Of a stretch of DNA of 32,886 nucleotides, positions 7,435 to 15,480 are shown one piece after another. Source of the DNA: Acidobacteriaceae bacterium (lineage in GTDB: Bacteria; Acidobacteriota; Terriglobia; Terriglobales; Acidobacteriaceae); contig PLWX01000121.1 in the NCBI GenBank assembly GCA_003151155.1, forward strand, positions 61,079 to 93,964, given 5' to 3'. Every line of letters starts with the position of its first letter. Position 1 is the first letter of the stretch. Position numbers and translations under genes: made by a program. Under the pieces are notes generated by a model, which searched no databases, was not told the origin of the DNA, and worked only from the letters and a program-made list of their open reading frames with translations.

Positions 7435-8850
7435 TTACTTGTTCTTCCGTTCCTCGCGCTTGCGCTTCGCCCAGCCCTCCTTATTCACTTGTCGCCCTCG
7501 GGCCACCGCCAATGCGTCCTCCGGGACATTCTCTGTCACGCACGATGCCGCCCCAATGTAGGCACCCTTGCCGATCTTGATCGGTGCCACCAGCGTCGTA
7601 TCGCTCCCCACGAACACGTTGTCGCCAATCACGGTGCCGAACTTGTTTACGCCGTCGTAATTGCAAGTGATCGTTCCCGCTCCGATGTTGACCCCACTCC
7701 CAATCTCAGCGTCCCCGAGATAAGTGAGGTGATTAGCCTTCGATCCTTTGCCGACCTTCGTTTTCTTCGTCTCGACAAAGTTCCCGATATGCGCTGCTTC
7801 ACCGATATCGCTCCCCGGGCGCAAGTGGCAATACGGCCCGAGTAGCGCGCCATCCGCAACTTTCGATTGATCCACAATCGACCCGTGCCGCAGCAGCACA
7901 TTGTTTCCAAGCGTCGAGTTCGTGACGACCGAGTAGGAACGAATGCGGCACTCGCCGCCGATCCTCGTATCCCCCAGTAGTTGGACGAATGGTTCGATCA
8001 CGGTGTCGGCACCCACTTCGACATCGGCATCGATCAAGCAGGTCTCTGGCTTAAAAATGCTTACGCCCGCCGACATCAGTTCGTGGCACTTCTTGTTGCG
8101 CAGATACCCATCCAGTAATGCCAGTTCGTGCCGCGTATTCACGCCAAGGACCTCAGTCGCGTCTTCCGCTCGAAGCGCGACGACTTTTTCTCTGGCCTTG
8201 CCGAGAATCGCAGCGATATCGGTCAGGTAGTACTCGCCGTGCGGATTGTCGATGGTGATCTTGTCGAGGTTCGCGAACAGCGGCTTCACTCGAAATGCGT
8301 AGATACCGCTATTGATCTCCCGCCGCCCCTGTTGTTCGCTCGTCAGTTGCTTTTGCTCAACGATCCGCTCTACCTCGTCGGTTTCGTGATCGCCAGACTT
8401 TTTTCGGAAAACGCGACCGTAGCCGAATGGATCATCCGGCTCAGTCGTCAGGATCGTCATCGCCGCGCCGTGCTGACGGTGGAACTCGAGCACTCGCTCG
8501 ATCGTTTCCTTACGAATCAGCGGCACATCGCCGGAAAGCACCAGCACATCGTCAAATCCTTGAAGAGCATTACGCGTCTGCATGATTGCGTGCCCGGTGC
8601 CGCGCTGTTCTTTCTGCTCAACGAACTGAATTCCAGAGCTCTGCATCGCCTGGCGTACTCGCTCCGCATCGTGTCCAATGATGGCGAAGATCTGGGACGC
8701 GGGAACGACCTGCGTGGCCGCAGCGACTACATGCCCCAGCAGTGGCTTTCCGGCGATCTCATGTAGCACTTTAGGATATTTTGATTTCAGGCGCGTGCCT
8801 TTGCCCGCCGCCAGGATCGCGATCGCGAACTTGCTTTCTTTGTCACTCAT
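7435..8850 (-). CDS. glmU: bifunctional GlmU: UDP-GlcNAc pyrophosphorylase / GlcN-1-P acetyltransferase
   Basis: It acetylates glucosamine-1-phosphate and then uridylylates it to UDP-GlcNAc, the precursor of peptidoglycan and lipopolysaccharide. The N-terminal half has the nucleotidyltransferase motif LAAGKGTRLKSKYPKVLH (13-30). The C-terminal half is a left-handed beta helix of hexapeptide repeats with GNFVETKKTKVGKGSKANHL and GAGTITCNYDG, the acetyltransferase active-site region. The length of 471 residues is normal. I chose ATG 8850 (MSDKESKFAIAILAAGKG) because the family starts just before the pyrophosphorylase motif; the longer open frame to 8964 adds 38 unrelated residues. There is no Shine-Dalgarno, but TAAACT lies eight bases upstream, so a leaderless mRNA is possible. 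Confidence 0.97.
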   Translation of the reverse strand: MSDKESKFAIAILAAGKGTRLKSKYPKVLHEIAGKPLLGHVVAAATQVVPASQIFAIIGHDAERVRQAMQSSGIQFVEQKEQRGTGHAIMQTRNALQGFDDVLVLSGDVPLIRKETIERVLEFHRQHGAAMTILTTEPDDPFGYGRVFRKKSGDHETDEVERIVEQKQLTSEQQGRREINSGIYAFRVKPLFANLDKITIDNPHGEYYLTDIAAILGKAREKVVALRAEDATEVLGVNTRHELALLDGYLRNKKCHELMSAGVSIFKPETCLIDADVEVGADTVIEPFVQLLGDTRIGGECRIRSYSVVTNSTLGNNVLLRHGSIVDQSKVADGALLGPYCHLRPGSDIGEAAHIGNFVETKKTKVGKGSKANHLTYLGDAEIGSGVNIGAGTITCNYDGVNKFGTVIGDNVFVGSDTTLVAPIKIGKGAYIGAASCVTENVPEDALAVARGRQVNKEGWAKRKREERKNK

Positions 8851-8970
8851 TTCAGGAAAGTTTAGCAGAGTACGACCCGTTATCCCGACTGTGCTCCTTC
8901 TCACCGCCAGCGAACACGCTAGCTCGTGCGGCACCGCCCTTGCAAGGCAGAGAAGCCCTTTCACGCCAAT

Positions 8971-8998
8971 TCAAAAGGCCCGCTCGCGAGCGGGCCTT
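8971..8998 (-). terminator. intrinsic terminator, perfect 24-base palindrome
   Basis: AAGGCCCGCTCG and CGAGCGGGCCTT (8975-8998) form a perfect hairpin. On the minus strand it is followed by TTTTGAATT, and it lies just past the stop of the gene at 9014-9904. Confidence 0.8.
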
Positions 8999-9013
8999 CC
9001 TCAATTCCTAGGA

Positions 9014-9904
9014 CTATCTCTGGCCGTTGCTTCCCCCGTTCTGCGCCACCATATCGTCAGCCTTCTTCAATACCTCGATGCCTTGCGCCACGGTCAGGTC
9101 TTTATCCACCTTCTGAAAATCGAACAGCGTCTCGTCTTCCTCAATCTTGATCGTCTTCACCATCAGCGCTTTGCCATTAAAGCGAAGCACGGAATGCGTG
9201 GTCTCCCACCGGTTGCCGCCCACATCTTTCTGCTCGATAAGGAAGCGTCCGCCTTTGTCCAGCCTTCCCAGGATGCCCCAACCGAACTCTACGGGCTTGA
9301 ACAAATTGGCGTCAATCTTGCAGATTCGCTTCGCATCCAGGCTGATGAACAGATCACCCTTCATGCCTTCGAATACCCGCGACTCACGGTTCGGCGCATT
9401 GAAATTCGAATCCGGCAAAAAGGTGTAATGCACCATCTTCCCGTCTTTCCCATCCTCTACGCCGACCAGCGTAAACAGGAATGCATCGGGAATGGCGGAC
9501 AGCAAACGTTGCGCATGCTCTTCATCCTCTTTTTGTTCTTGCTGCTTCTTCCGTAAAGCGCTCGGATCATTCAGCAGGCGATGCACCCGTCCGTCGTCCT
9601 GCGCACGCTCCTCGGCATTCAGCGCGTGGCCGTTCAACGCAATGAGGCGGCTGACTACGCTTTCTTTCGTTTCCACCATGAGTTTCGTGGTGGTGGCCTT
9701 TGGTTTCTGCTCGGTGCTTTTCCACATGTAGTGCTCGCCATTGCCATGGGCGTGCAATTCGTTATAGATGGTAGTGCGAACGAACTCCCGCGGATTGCTC
9801 TGATAAGGCTCGCTTTGTGTCCATGAGGGGACAGCGACCGCCAGTGCGGCTGCCAACAGAATCGTTTTTTTCAGCAGATTGCCTCGTCCTGCGGCGTGTA
9901 TCAC
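9014..9904 (-). CDS. secreted protein of unknown function
   Basis: A 296-residue protein that I do not recognise by family name. NLLKKTILLAAALAVAVPSWTQS near the N-terminus is a convincing signal peptide, so it is probably periplasmic. The mature part is mostly charged. A Gln/Glu/Lys-rich segment (about 115-130) may be helical, followed by beta-type sequence (for example FGWGILGRLDKGGRFLIEQ) that resembles outer-membrane lipoprotein-sorting-like or LolA-like folds only loosely. The start is GTG 9904, with AAGGAG at 9915-9920 ten bases upstream. A terminator follows directly, so it is probably monocistronic. I make no functional claim. Confidence 0.75.
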   Translation of the reverse strand: MIHAAGRGNLLKKTILLAAALAVAVPSWTQSEPYQSNPREFVRTTIYNELHAHGNGEHYMWKSTEQKPKATTTKLMVETKESVVSRLIALNGHALNAEERAQDDGRVHRLLNDPSALRKKQQEQKEDEEHAQRLLSAIPDAFLFTLVGVEDGKDGKMVHYTFLPDSNFNAPNRESRVFEGMKGDLFISLDAKRICKIDANLFKPVEFGWGILGRLDKGGRFLIEQKDVGGNRWETTHSVLRFNGKALMVKTIKIEEDETLFDFQKVDKDLTVAQGIEVLKKADDMVAQNGGSNGQR

Positions 9905-10543
9905 CAGGGCTGAACTCCTTCGAGCAGATTCTACTCTGCCGGTTTAGACGTACGAGTGCACTTCTCTCGTTGCTTTTTCATTGTGTCTCCGACCAGAAAA
10001 TAAGGCCGGCAAGCGCCGGCCCTTCCAAGGAGAGAGAAGAGGAGTCGTGAATGAGAACAGATCGGCTGGCCAGAAGAAGGCAGTCTCATTCGTTTGCAGT
10101 CGCACAGTCCGAACAAAGCCGCTGTTCCCCTGGTTTCGGCTTCGTCCGAGGGTGCGACCTTCCAGCCACCCGATATTCCTTTTTCTTTGCATATCCTGGG
10201 CCAAGGCCGGGCAGCTACTCCGCTCCCCAAGCCTCTCGGAACCCGCGCCAAATCAAACACTTATGTTTTGCACCGCGATCTCGCCGTATACGCATGTCAT
10301 TTCCATGCTGATCTGTGTGCCTCCCGATGCCATCCCTTCGCACCAGCCTTCCCGCTCTCGTCTCGGGCGGCCACCCGTGAGCCGACATCACTAGCCATGT
10401 ACTTGCGTTACCTCCTCGTGCTGCGATGCCAGCTTTTGCGCTTGCGCCTCGGTAATGAGTGACCTAAGCTAGCACAACCTAACTTTTCCTTGCAGTTCCG
10501 AAAGCAACCAGTCGGTTTCGCCATCTGCTTTTGGGAGCTCGTC
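9905..10543. other. 640-base stretch without a convincing gene
   Basis: Between the secreted protein and the bactofilin I see several overlapping open frames on both strands (up to about 137 residues), but none has protein-like composition, a good start site or a known motif. A hairpin GGCCGGC/GCCGGCC lies at 10004-10021, and on the minus strand it is followed by TTATTTTCT. The stretch may hold regulatory sequence, a small RNA or a decayed gene. Confidence 0.5.
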
Positions 10544-11098
10544 ATGTGGAAGTCAAGTAAGAGGGAAGATGATCGCGTGCCCGCCCCGACGAATGTACCG
10601 TCGCCGTCGGTTCCAACGATCAACGCTCCCCTCGCAGACGTAACACATCCGAAAGCGGAGGTCCCCCAAAAAATGGCCGACATCGCACACATTGGCAAGT
10701 CTGTAGTAATCCGTGGCGAACTCTCAGGCAGCGAAGACCTTTTCCTTGATGGCGAGGTCGAAGGCAGTATCGAACTGAAAGGCCATTCGCTTACGATTGG
10801 CCCCAACGGCCGCATTAAAGCAAACATTCACGCGCAAGAGGTCGTCATTAACGGCCGCGTCGAGGGAAACATTCGTGGCACCGATCGCGTGGAACTCAAG
10901 AAATCCGCGGTCCTCACGGGAGACATCTTCACCCAGCGGATCGTTATCGAAGAAGGCGCGTTCTTCAAAGGCGCAGTCGACATTCAGAAAGCTGACGCGA
11001 AGCCCGAGATAAAGCCCGAACCTAAAAAGGAAGCGGTTCCGGTCGCCGCTGCAGCCGCGGTCGGGGTAGCTCCGGTAGTCCACACACCCACCGCTTAG
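10544..11098 (+). CDS. bactofilin family cytoskeletal protein
   Basis: Bactofilins polymerise without nucleotide into filaments beneath the inner membrane, often guiding cell-wall growth or polar positioning. The 184-residue protein has a disordered Pro-rich N-terminus (1-45). A bactofilin beta-helix core follows at about 46-145, with regular repeats such as VVIRGELSGSEDLFLDGEVEG, SLTIGPNGRIKANI and VVINGRVEGNIRG. The tail is rich in Lys, Pro and Ala (about 150-184). ATG 10544 has GGGAG at 10533-10537. A 12-bp hairpin follows the stop, then a methyltransferase gene. The fold assignment is confident; the cellular role in this organism is not known. Confidence 0.92.
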   Translation: MWKSSKREDDRVPAPTNVPSPSVPTINAPLADVTHPKAEVPQKMADIAHIGKSVVIRGELSGSEDLFLDGEVEGSIELKGHSLTIGPNGRIKANIHAQEVVINGRVEGNIRGTDRVELKKSAVLTGDIFTQRIVIEEGAFFKGAVDIQKADAKPEIKPEPKKEAVPVAAAAAVGVAPVVHTPTA

Positions 11099-11121
11099 CC
11101 TGTGTTTTGTCGGTTCACCCA

Positions 11122-11151
11122 GCGAAAGGCGGCTTACGGGCCGCCTTTCGC
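11122..11151 (+). terminator. 12-bp hairpin after the bactofilin gene
   Basis: GCGAAAGGCGGC (11122-11133) pairs perfectly with GCCGCCTTTCGC (11140-11151) over a six-base loop. No T-tract follows, so it could be a weak terminator or an mRNA 3'-end stabiliser. Confidence 0.5.
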
Positions 11152-11195
11152 ATGCTTGCATTCCGCGATCTACTCTGACCGTTTACAATGAGTTC

Positions 11196-11861
11196 GTGGC
11201 TCCGAGCTTTCTCGACAGGATCTTCGGTCGCGGTGACAAGTCTGCCTCTGGTGCGGCTGCCTCGAAGGAGCGTATCCAGCGCCGCTCGACAGGCTTTCAG
11301 CAGTTCATGAAGACGGTCGGTCGCGAGGAAAACATCTGGGTCCTCGATCTAGGGCCGACCTCGCCCGACAATATCAAGCACATCACTGAACGCGGCCATC
11401 GGATTTACAACGAAGATCTTCTTTCGGAAGCCACGCGTCAGGATCTGAAAACCAAGTCGACCGAACCTGGCAAAGAAAATGAGTTGGTGGTTGACGTCGA
11501 CCGCTTCCTGGCGGAAAACCTTCGCCACGAACGCGAACAGTTTGACGCGGTAATGGCCTGGGACGTGACCGATTACCTGCCCGAAGAAGTCGTAAAGGCG
11601 ACCATCGAACGGATTCACACCATCATGAAACCCGGCGGCATTCTCCTGGCGTTCTTCCACACTCGCGATGCGGGACCTGACGCTCCCTACTATCGCTACA
11701 ACATCGGCGATCCAGAAACCCTGGAACTTCAGCGCGGGCCGGAGTTCAAGCTGCAGCGCGTGTTCAACAATCGCCACATCGAAACTCTCTTCCGCGACTA
11801 CGCTTCCATCAAGTTCTTCCTCGGGCGCGACAACATCCGGGAAGTCCTCGTCATCCGCTAA
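11196..11861 (+). CDS. class I SAM-dependent methyltransferase-like protein
   Basis: A 221-residue cytosolic protein with a Rossmann methyltransferase layout. VLDLGPTSPDNIKHI (about 49-63) stands at the SAM-binding loop but is not the usual GxGxG. FDAVMAWDVTDYLPEE is the second acidic region, and MKPGGILLAFFHT is the characteristic post-motif strand. The divergent first loop leaves room for a methyltransferase-fold protein with another role. The start is GTG 11196: no Shine-Dalgarno is visible, but TACAAT at 11183-11188 lies seven bases upstream, which suggests a leaderless transcript. It follows the bactofilin gene by 97 bases and converges on the FAD reductase gene with a 27-base gap. Confidence 0.75.
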   Translation: MAPSFLDRIFGRGDKSASGAAASKERIQRRSTGFQQFMKTVGREENIWVLDLGPTSPDNIKHITERGHRIYNEDLLSEATRQDLKTKSTEPGKENELVVDVDRFLAENLRHEREQFDAVMAWDVTDYLPEEVVKATIERIHTIMKPGGILLAFFHTRDAGPDAPYYRYNIGDPETLELQRGPEFKLQRVFNNRHIETLFRDYASIKFFLGRDNIREVLVIR

Positions 11862-11888
11862 CGGCGAAAAGTCCAGCGCACGAGGACA

Positions 11889-12989
11889 CTAGGCCGCCTG
11901 CAATCCGCGCGTCCGCGCAAACACTGCTCGCGCCACCCGCGGAAATCGCAAAAACTGCAATGCAAACTGCGGTAAAGGTCGCGGACATCCAATCAACCAC
12001 CTTGCCTGTGCCGCCGCATGGAATGCCGGCAAAAACTGCTTCTCGTAACGGCGCCGATAAGTCCGCGCCGCTTCGGCTGCCGTCACGCGTCCTGCGATCG
12101 CATGCATCGCGCTCTGGGCCGCTGCTGTTCCCGTCCGCAGTGCCAGTGAGATTCCATCCCCCGCAAAGGGGTCGATGAAACCTGCCGTATCGCCCGCGAA
12201 CAATACTCCGTCGCGCTCGGGCTCCGGTTCGGCAAAGATCAGTGGCGAGGTGGAAACGGGATCCATTGCCAGTTCCCAGCTCAGAGCCCGTTTTGCGAGA
12301 TCGCCATTCATGTCAAAAATTGCGCTCAACTCCGTGGCTACCTCAGCCTTCACCAACGCGGCCACGTTCACGGTTTCGGTATCCACAGGTTGAACACCGC
12401 AGTACCCGCCCTTAAAGAAATACAGATCGGTTGAAAGCACCGGGTTTTTCTCTCGATAATGCGCCTTCACCCCGATCAACTTCTTGGCTTTTGGCTTCGC
12501 AATAGGCTGCCTCAACTTCGACCATCTGCCGGTGGTCGCGATGGCAGTCGTGGCCGAAAACACACCGTCCGACGTGATCGCGCGAAACTCACCGTTCGAT
12601 CGAATCTCCTCCACCAGCACGCCGTCGCGGCAATCTACTCCCACCGCATGCGCTGCTCGCCATAGCGCCTCGTCCATTACAAAGCGGGGAATACTTGCAG
12701 ACGCGAGCACCGGGATTTCGATCGAGGTCCCCTGCAAGAACATCCGTGCCCTTGCAATCTTTGGTGCGCGATCTACGATGTCGAGGCCGTGGGGGGCGTG
12801 CACGAGGAGTTGGCGTAGCAACTCCAGCGACTCCGACGAAACAAATTCTCCGCAAACCTTGTGTCTTGGAAATCGGCCTTGCTCCAGCAGCAGCACCCGC
12901 GCACCCATTCGCGCTGCGGTGATGGCCGCAGCCGTCCCCGCCGGCCCAGCCCCAGCGACAACTAGATCGTATTGGCCAGCTATTTCCAC
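11889..12989 (-). CDS. FAD-dependent oxidoreductase, geranylgeranyl-reductase type
   Basis: A 366-residue flavoprotein. The dinucleotide-binding GAGPAG is at about 13-18 and is followed by an LLLEQ strand end. KVCGE (44-48) is a motif common in the geranylgeranyl reductase family, and GDTAGFIDPFAGDG (from about 266) binds the FAD pyrophosphate and ribityl chain. Such enzymes hydrogenate isoprenoid chains or act as monooxygenases. GTG 12989 is the likely start because it gives MEIAGQYDLVVAGAG right at the fold and overlaps the end of the methyltransferase gene by ten bases, a typical coupled arrangement. A longer frame to 13049 is open but adds unlikely sequence. In other bacteria a methyltransferase/FAD pair like this often sits with a type III polyketide synthase; none is present here. 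Confidence 0.87.
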   Translation of the reverse strand: MEIAGQYDLVVAGAGPAGTAAAITAARMGARVLLLEQGRFPRHKVCGEFVSSESLELLRQLLVHAPHGLDIVDRAPKIARARMFLQGTSIEIPVLASASIPRFVMDEALWRAAHAVGVDCRDGVLVEEIRSNGEFRAITSDGVFSATTAIATTGRWSKLRQPIAKPKAKKLIGVKAHYREKNPVLSTDLYFFKGGYCGVQPVDTETVNVAALVKAEVATELSAIFDMNGDLAKRALSWELAMDPVSTSPLIFAEPEPERDGVLFAGDTAGFIDPFAGDGISLALRTGTAAAQSAMHAIAGRVTAAEAARTYRRRYEKQFLPAFHAAAQARWLIGCPRPLPQFALQFLRFPRVARAVFARTRGLQAA

Positions 12990-13645
12990 AAGATCACACC
13001 CATGCGATAGAGATAATGCGTCCCAATCTCCACCTTCCGTGCTCCACAATCCTTCAATATCTCACGCACTTCCTGTCGCGTGTAAGCCGCGCGCACCGAG
13101 GCGGGGGCATCGTGCCAGGTGATCGGACTGCGAAACAGCGGCAGCCCGATATGCGTCAACACCAGGTGTATTCGGCTACGAATCAAGTCGCTGATCAATA
13201 CCGCTTTTCTCGCCACTCGCAAACTTTCGCGCGCGAAGCGTAACACCTGAGTCGGATCAAGATGATGGAGAAACAATCCGCACGAGATGAGATCGAAGCG
13301 ATTGTCGGGAAAGGGAAGCGCCAGCGCATCTCCAACAAACGTCGGTACTCCCGTTGGAGGTAGATGCGATTGCGCGCGATCGAGGAGACTGATCTCCAGC
13401 GCGACATCATCCTTCGCCATGCGAAGCTTTGCCGCTCGTGGTACGAACCCGGCGCCCGAAGCCACTTCGAGCAAGGTCAAGGTTCGCGTTCCGGTCTCTT
13501 TTGCCACCTTCCGGACCATCGCGGTAGTGGATGAAACGCCGCCGAAAAGTGTGTTGATGCGCTGCAGGTCCTTCAACGAGTCATTCACTTCGCACTCTGT
13601 GCCCGCATCGGCATCGAGCATTTCCGGCACGACTCTGCGTTGCAC
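12980..13645 (-). CDS. UbiE-type SAM-dependent methyltransferase
   Basis: A 221-residue methyltransferase. LTLLEVASGAGFVPR (57-70) is motif I, and FDLISCGLFLHHLDPTQVLRF is the typical acidic/HHL region of small-molecule C- or O-methyltransferases. GVPTFVGDALALPFPDNRFD matches the UbiE/Coq5 pattern of an acidic residue before the proline. The C-terminal half is short and hydrophobic, which suits a lipophilic substrate. The start is GTG 13645, two bases after the ABC transporter stop; an internal ATG eight codons later is also possible. It overlaps the FAD oxidoreductase gene downstream. The context suggests a lipid or isoprenoid-quinone-like substrate, which is inference. Confidence 0.85.
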   Translation of the reverse strand: MQRRVVPEMLDADAGTECEVNDSLKDLQRINTLFGGVSSTTAMVRKVAKETGTRTLTLLEVASGAGFVPRAAKLRMAKDDVALEISLLDRAQSHLPPTGVPTFVGDALALPFPDNRFDLISCGLFLHHLDPTQVLRFARESLRVARKAVLISDLIRSRIHLVLTHIGLPLFRSPITWHDAPASVRAAYTRQEVREILKDCGARKVEIGTHYLYRMGVILWK

Positions 13646-13647
13646 CG

Positions 13648-15420
13648 CTACACCGTCTCCAGTTCTTCTTCGAGCAGTTGTTTGTTGTAGAGCTCGGTGT
13701 AATAGCCATTCTTCGCAATGAGTTCGTCATGGCTGCCCAACTCCACGATCTCTCCATTAGCGAGCACCGCGATCTGATCTGCGTCCCGAACCGTCGATAC
13801 TCTGTGGGAAATGAATATCGTCGTACGCCCCTCCATCAATCGACGGAGATGATGAAGAATACGATCTTCGGTCTGGGTGTCGACGCTCGCTAGTGCATCA
13901 TCAAGAACTAGGATCTTCGGATTGCGGATCAATGCCCGCGCGATAGCGGTCCGCTGTTTTTGCCCTCCGGAGAGCGTAATTCCTCGCTCCCCGACCATCG
14001 TGTCAAACGATTCTGGAAAGTCCTCGATTTCTGCGGCGATGCTGGCCGCGTCCGCGGCCGCGCGAACCTCTGCGTCCGTCGAGTCTTCGACACCAAGCGC
14101 AATATTTTCACGGATGGTATCACTGAACAAAAATGTTTCTTGGGGCACAAAGCCCACGTTCTTACGCAACAGGCCAAGAGGGAACTCGCGGATCGGCCGT
14201 CCATCGACGAATACTGATTCCGGCTCCGCGTCGTACACTCTAGGAATCAGGTGGACCAGCGTCGATTTCCCTGAACCCGTCGGCCCGACGATCGCGAGGC
14301 TTGTCCCTGCCGGAACTTTGAGGTTCACGTTCTTCAATACCAGAGGCGGTTCGCTGTCCCCGCTCTCTTCTGTCTTTGGATAGCGGAAGGTCAGATCTCG
14401 AAACTCGATGGTGCCCAGCACTTCGGTCGGAACGCCGGTCCTAGGTACGTCTGCGTCGGTGACCTCCGGCTTCTCGTCAAAGAGCTGCTGAATGCGCGCC
14501 AGCGAGGCTGTCCCGCGCTGAAAGATGTCAATCACCCAACCGACGGCGATGATCGGCCATGTGAGCTGCACCATGTAGGTGTTGAATGCGACGAAATCAC
14601 CGAGGTTGATGCGGTGTTGCAGCACTTCGCGTCCGCCCAGCCATAGGACAAGAATGATCGACCCGCTCAGCATTAGCTCGAGGGAAGGCCACATCAGGCC
14701 GCGAATGCGCACCAGCTTGATGCTGCGCCGGATGTACTCGTCGTTGTCTTCCTCGAATCGCGAAATCTCGGGGCCTTCCTGGACGAAAGCGCGAATCACG
14801 CGCACTCCGGAGAGATTCTCTTGCACGCGCGCGGTAATGTCGGAGAACATTGCTTGGATCCGCTCAAAACGGAAGTGAATCTGCTTGCCCATGCGTTGAA
14901 TCACGATGCTGACGATCGGCAACGGCGCGAATGCGTAAAGGGTGAGCTTCGGGCTGATGTGCAACATGAAGAACAGAGCCCCCGACATGAAGGCGAGCGT
15001 GTTCGCCGAATACATCACCGCTGGCCCGATGCCCATGCGCACTGCATTGAGGTCGTTCGTCGCCCGCGCCATTACGTCGCCCGTCCGCGTTCGTTGGTAG
15101 AACGAGTACGAAAGACCTTCCAGATGCCGGAAGAGGTCGTTCCGCATATCAAACTCAATCTCGCGTGACACGCCGATGATCAACCAGCGCGTGAGGAACT
15201 GAAAAATTCCCTTGGTGCCTGCGATCGCGAGCAATAGAGACGCATAGGTGAGAAGTCTATGTCGAGCATGGCCGGTATTCAGATCGTTGATTGCGCGTGC
15301 GAGCACCTGCGCAAATAAGATCCACACGCCGTTGTTCAGCAGCACACACACCGCGCCGAAAAGCAGCGTGGAGCGGTACTTTCTCATGTATGGAAACAAC
15401 GGCCGAAGTTGCTGGATCAT
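13648..15420 (-). CDS. ABC exporter half-transporter (MsbA/MdlB-like), degenerate Walker B
   Basis: A 590-residue membrane ATPase with one fused transmembrane domain (about 1-310, six helices) and one nucleotide-binding domain. Walker A is GPTGSGKST at 379-387, the Q-loop is VPQETFLF, the signature LSGGQKQR is at 483-490, Walker B is ILVLDD at 503-508 and the H-loop is His539. The catalytic Glu that normally follows the Walker B Asp is Asp508 here. This substitution is typical of the degenerate subunit of heterodimeric exporters such as the BmrC side of BmrCD. No partner subunit lies next to it. It probably exports a lipid or drug-like compound. ATG 15420 lacks an obvious Shine-Dalgarno. It is 60 bases after the glycosyltransferase gene and two bases before the methyltransferase. 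Confidence 0.93.
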   Translation of the reverse strand: MIQQLRPLFPYMRKYRSTLLFGAVCVLLNNGVWILFAQVLARAINDLNTGHARHRLLTYASLLLAIAGTKGIFQFLTRWLIIGVSREIEFDMRNDLFRHLEGLSYSFYQRTRTGDVMARATNDLNAVRMGIGPAVMYSANTLAFMSGALFFMLHISPKLTLYAFAPLPIVSIVIQRMGKQIHFRFERIQAMFSDITARVQENLSGVRVIRAFVQEGPEISRFEEDNDEYIRRSIKLVRIRGLMWPSLELMLSGSIILVLWLGGREVLQHRINLGDFVAFNTYMVQLTWPIIAVGWVIDIFQRGTASLARIQQLFDEKPEVTDADVPRTGVPTEVLGTIEFRDLTFRYPKTEESGDSEPPLVLKNVNLKVPAGTSLAIVGPTGSGKSTLVHLIPRVYDAEPESVFVDGRPIREFPLGLLRKNVGFVPQETFLFSDTIRENIALGVEDSTDAEVRAAADAASIAAEIEDFPESFDTMVGERGITLSGGQKQRTAIARALIRNPKILVLDDALASVDTQTEDRILHHLRRLMEGRTTIFISHRVSTVRDADQIAVLANGEIVELGSHDELIAKNGYYTELYNKQLLEEELETV

Positions 15421-15480
15421 GATTTAAGAGCTTGCAAGCACAAGTTTTAGATGTCTACAACCGGCGCGGGATGCTGAATT

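Noticed and set aside
10094-10462. 122-codon plus-strand frame in the gap before bactofilin, and overlapping frames on both strands
   Set aside because: There is no ribosome binding site, no recognisable motif, and an odd composition rich in Pro, Ser, Arg and Cys; several frames are equally open.
11889-13645. Methyltransferase plus FAD oxidoreductase as part of a type III polyketide (alkylresorcinol) cluster
   Set aside because: Such pairs often accompany a type III polyketide synthase, but no synthase gene is present in the window; the ABC and Lpt neighbours suggest another context.
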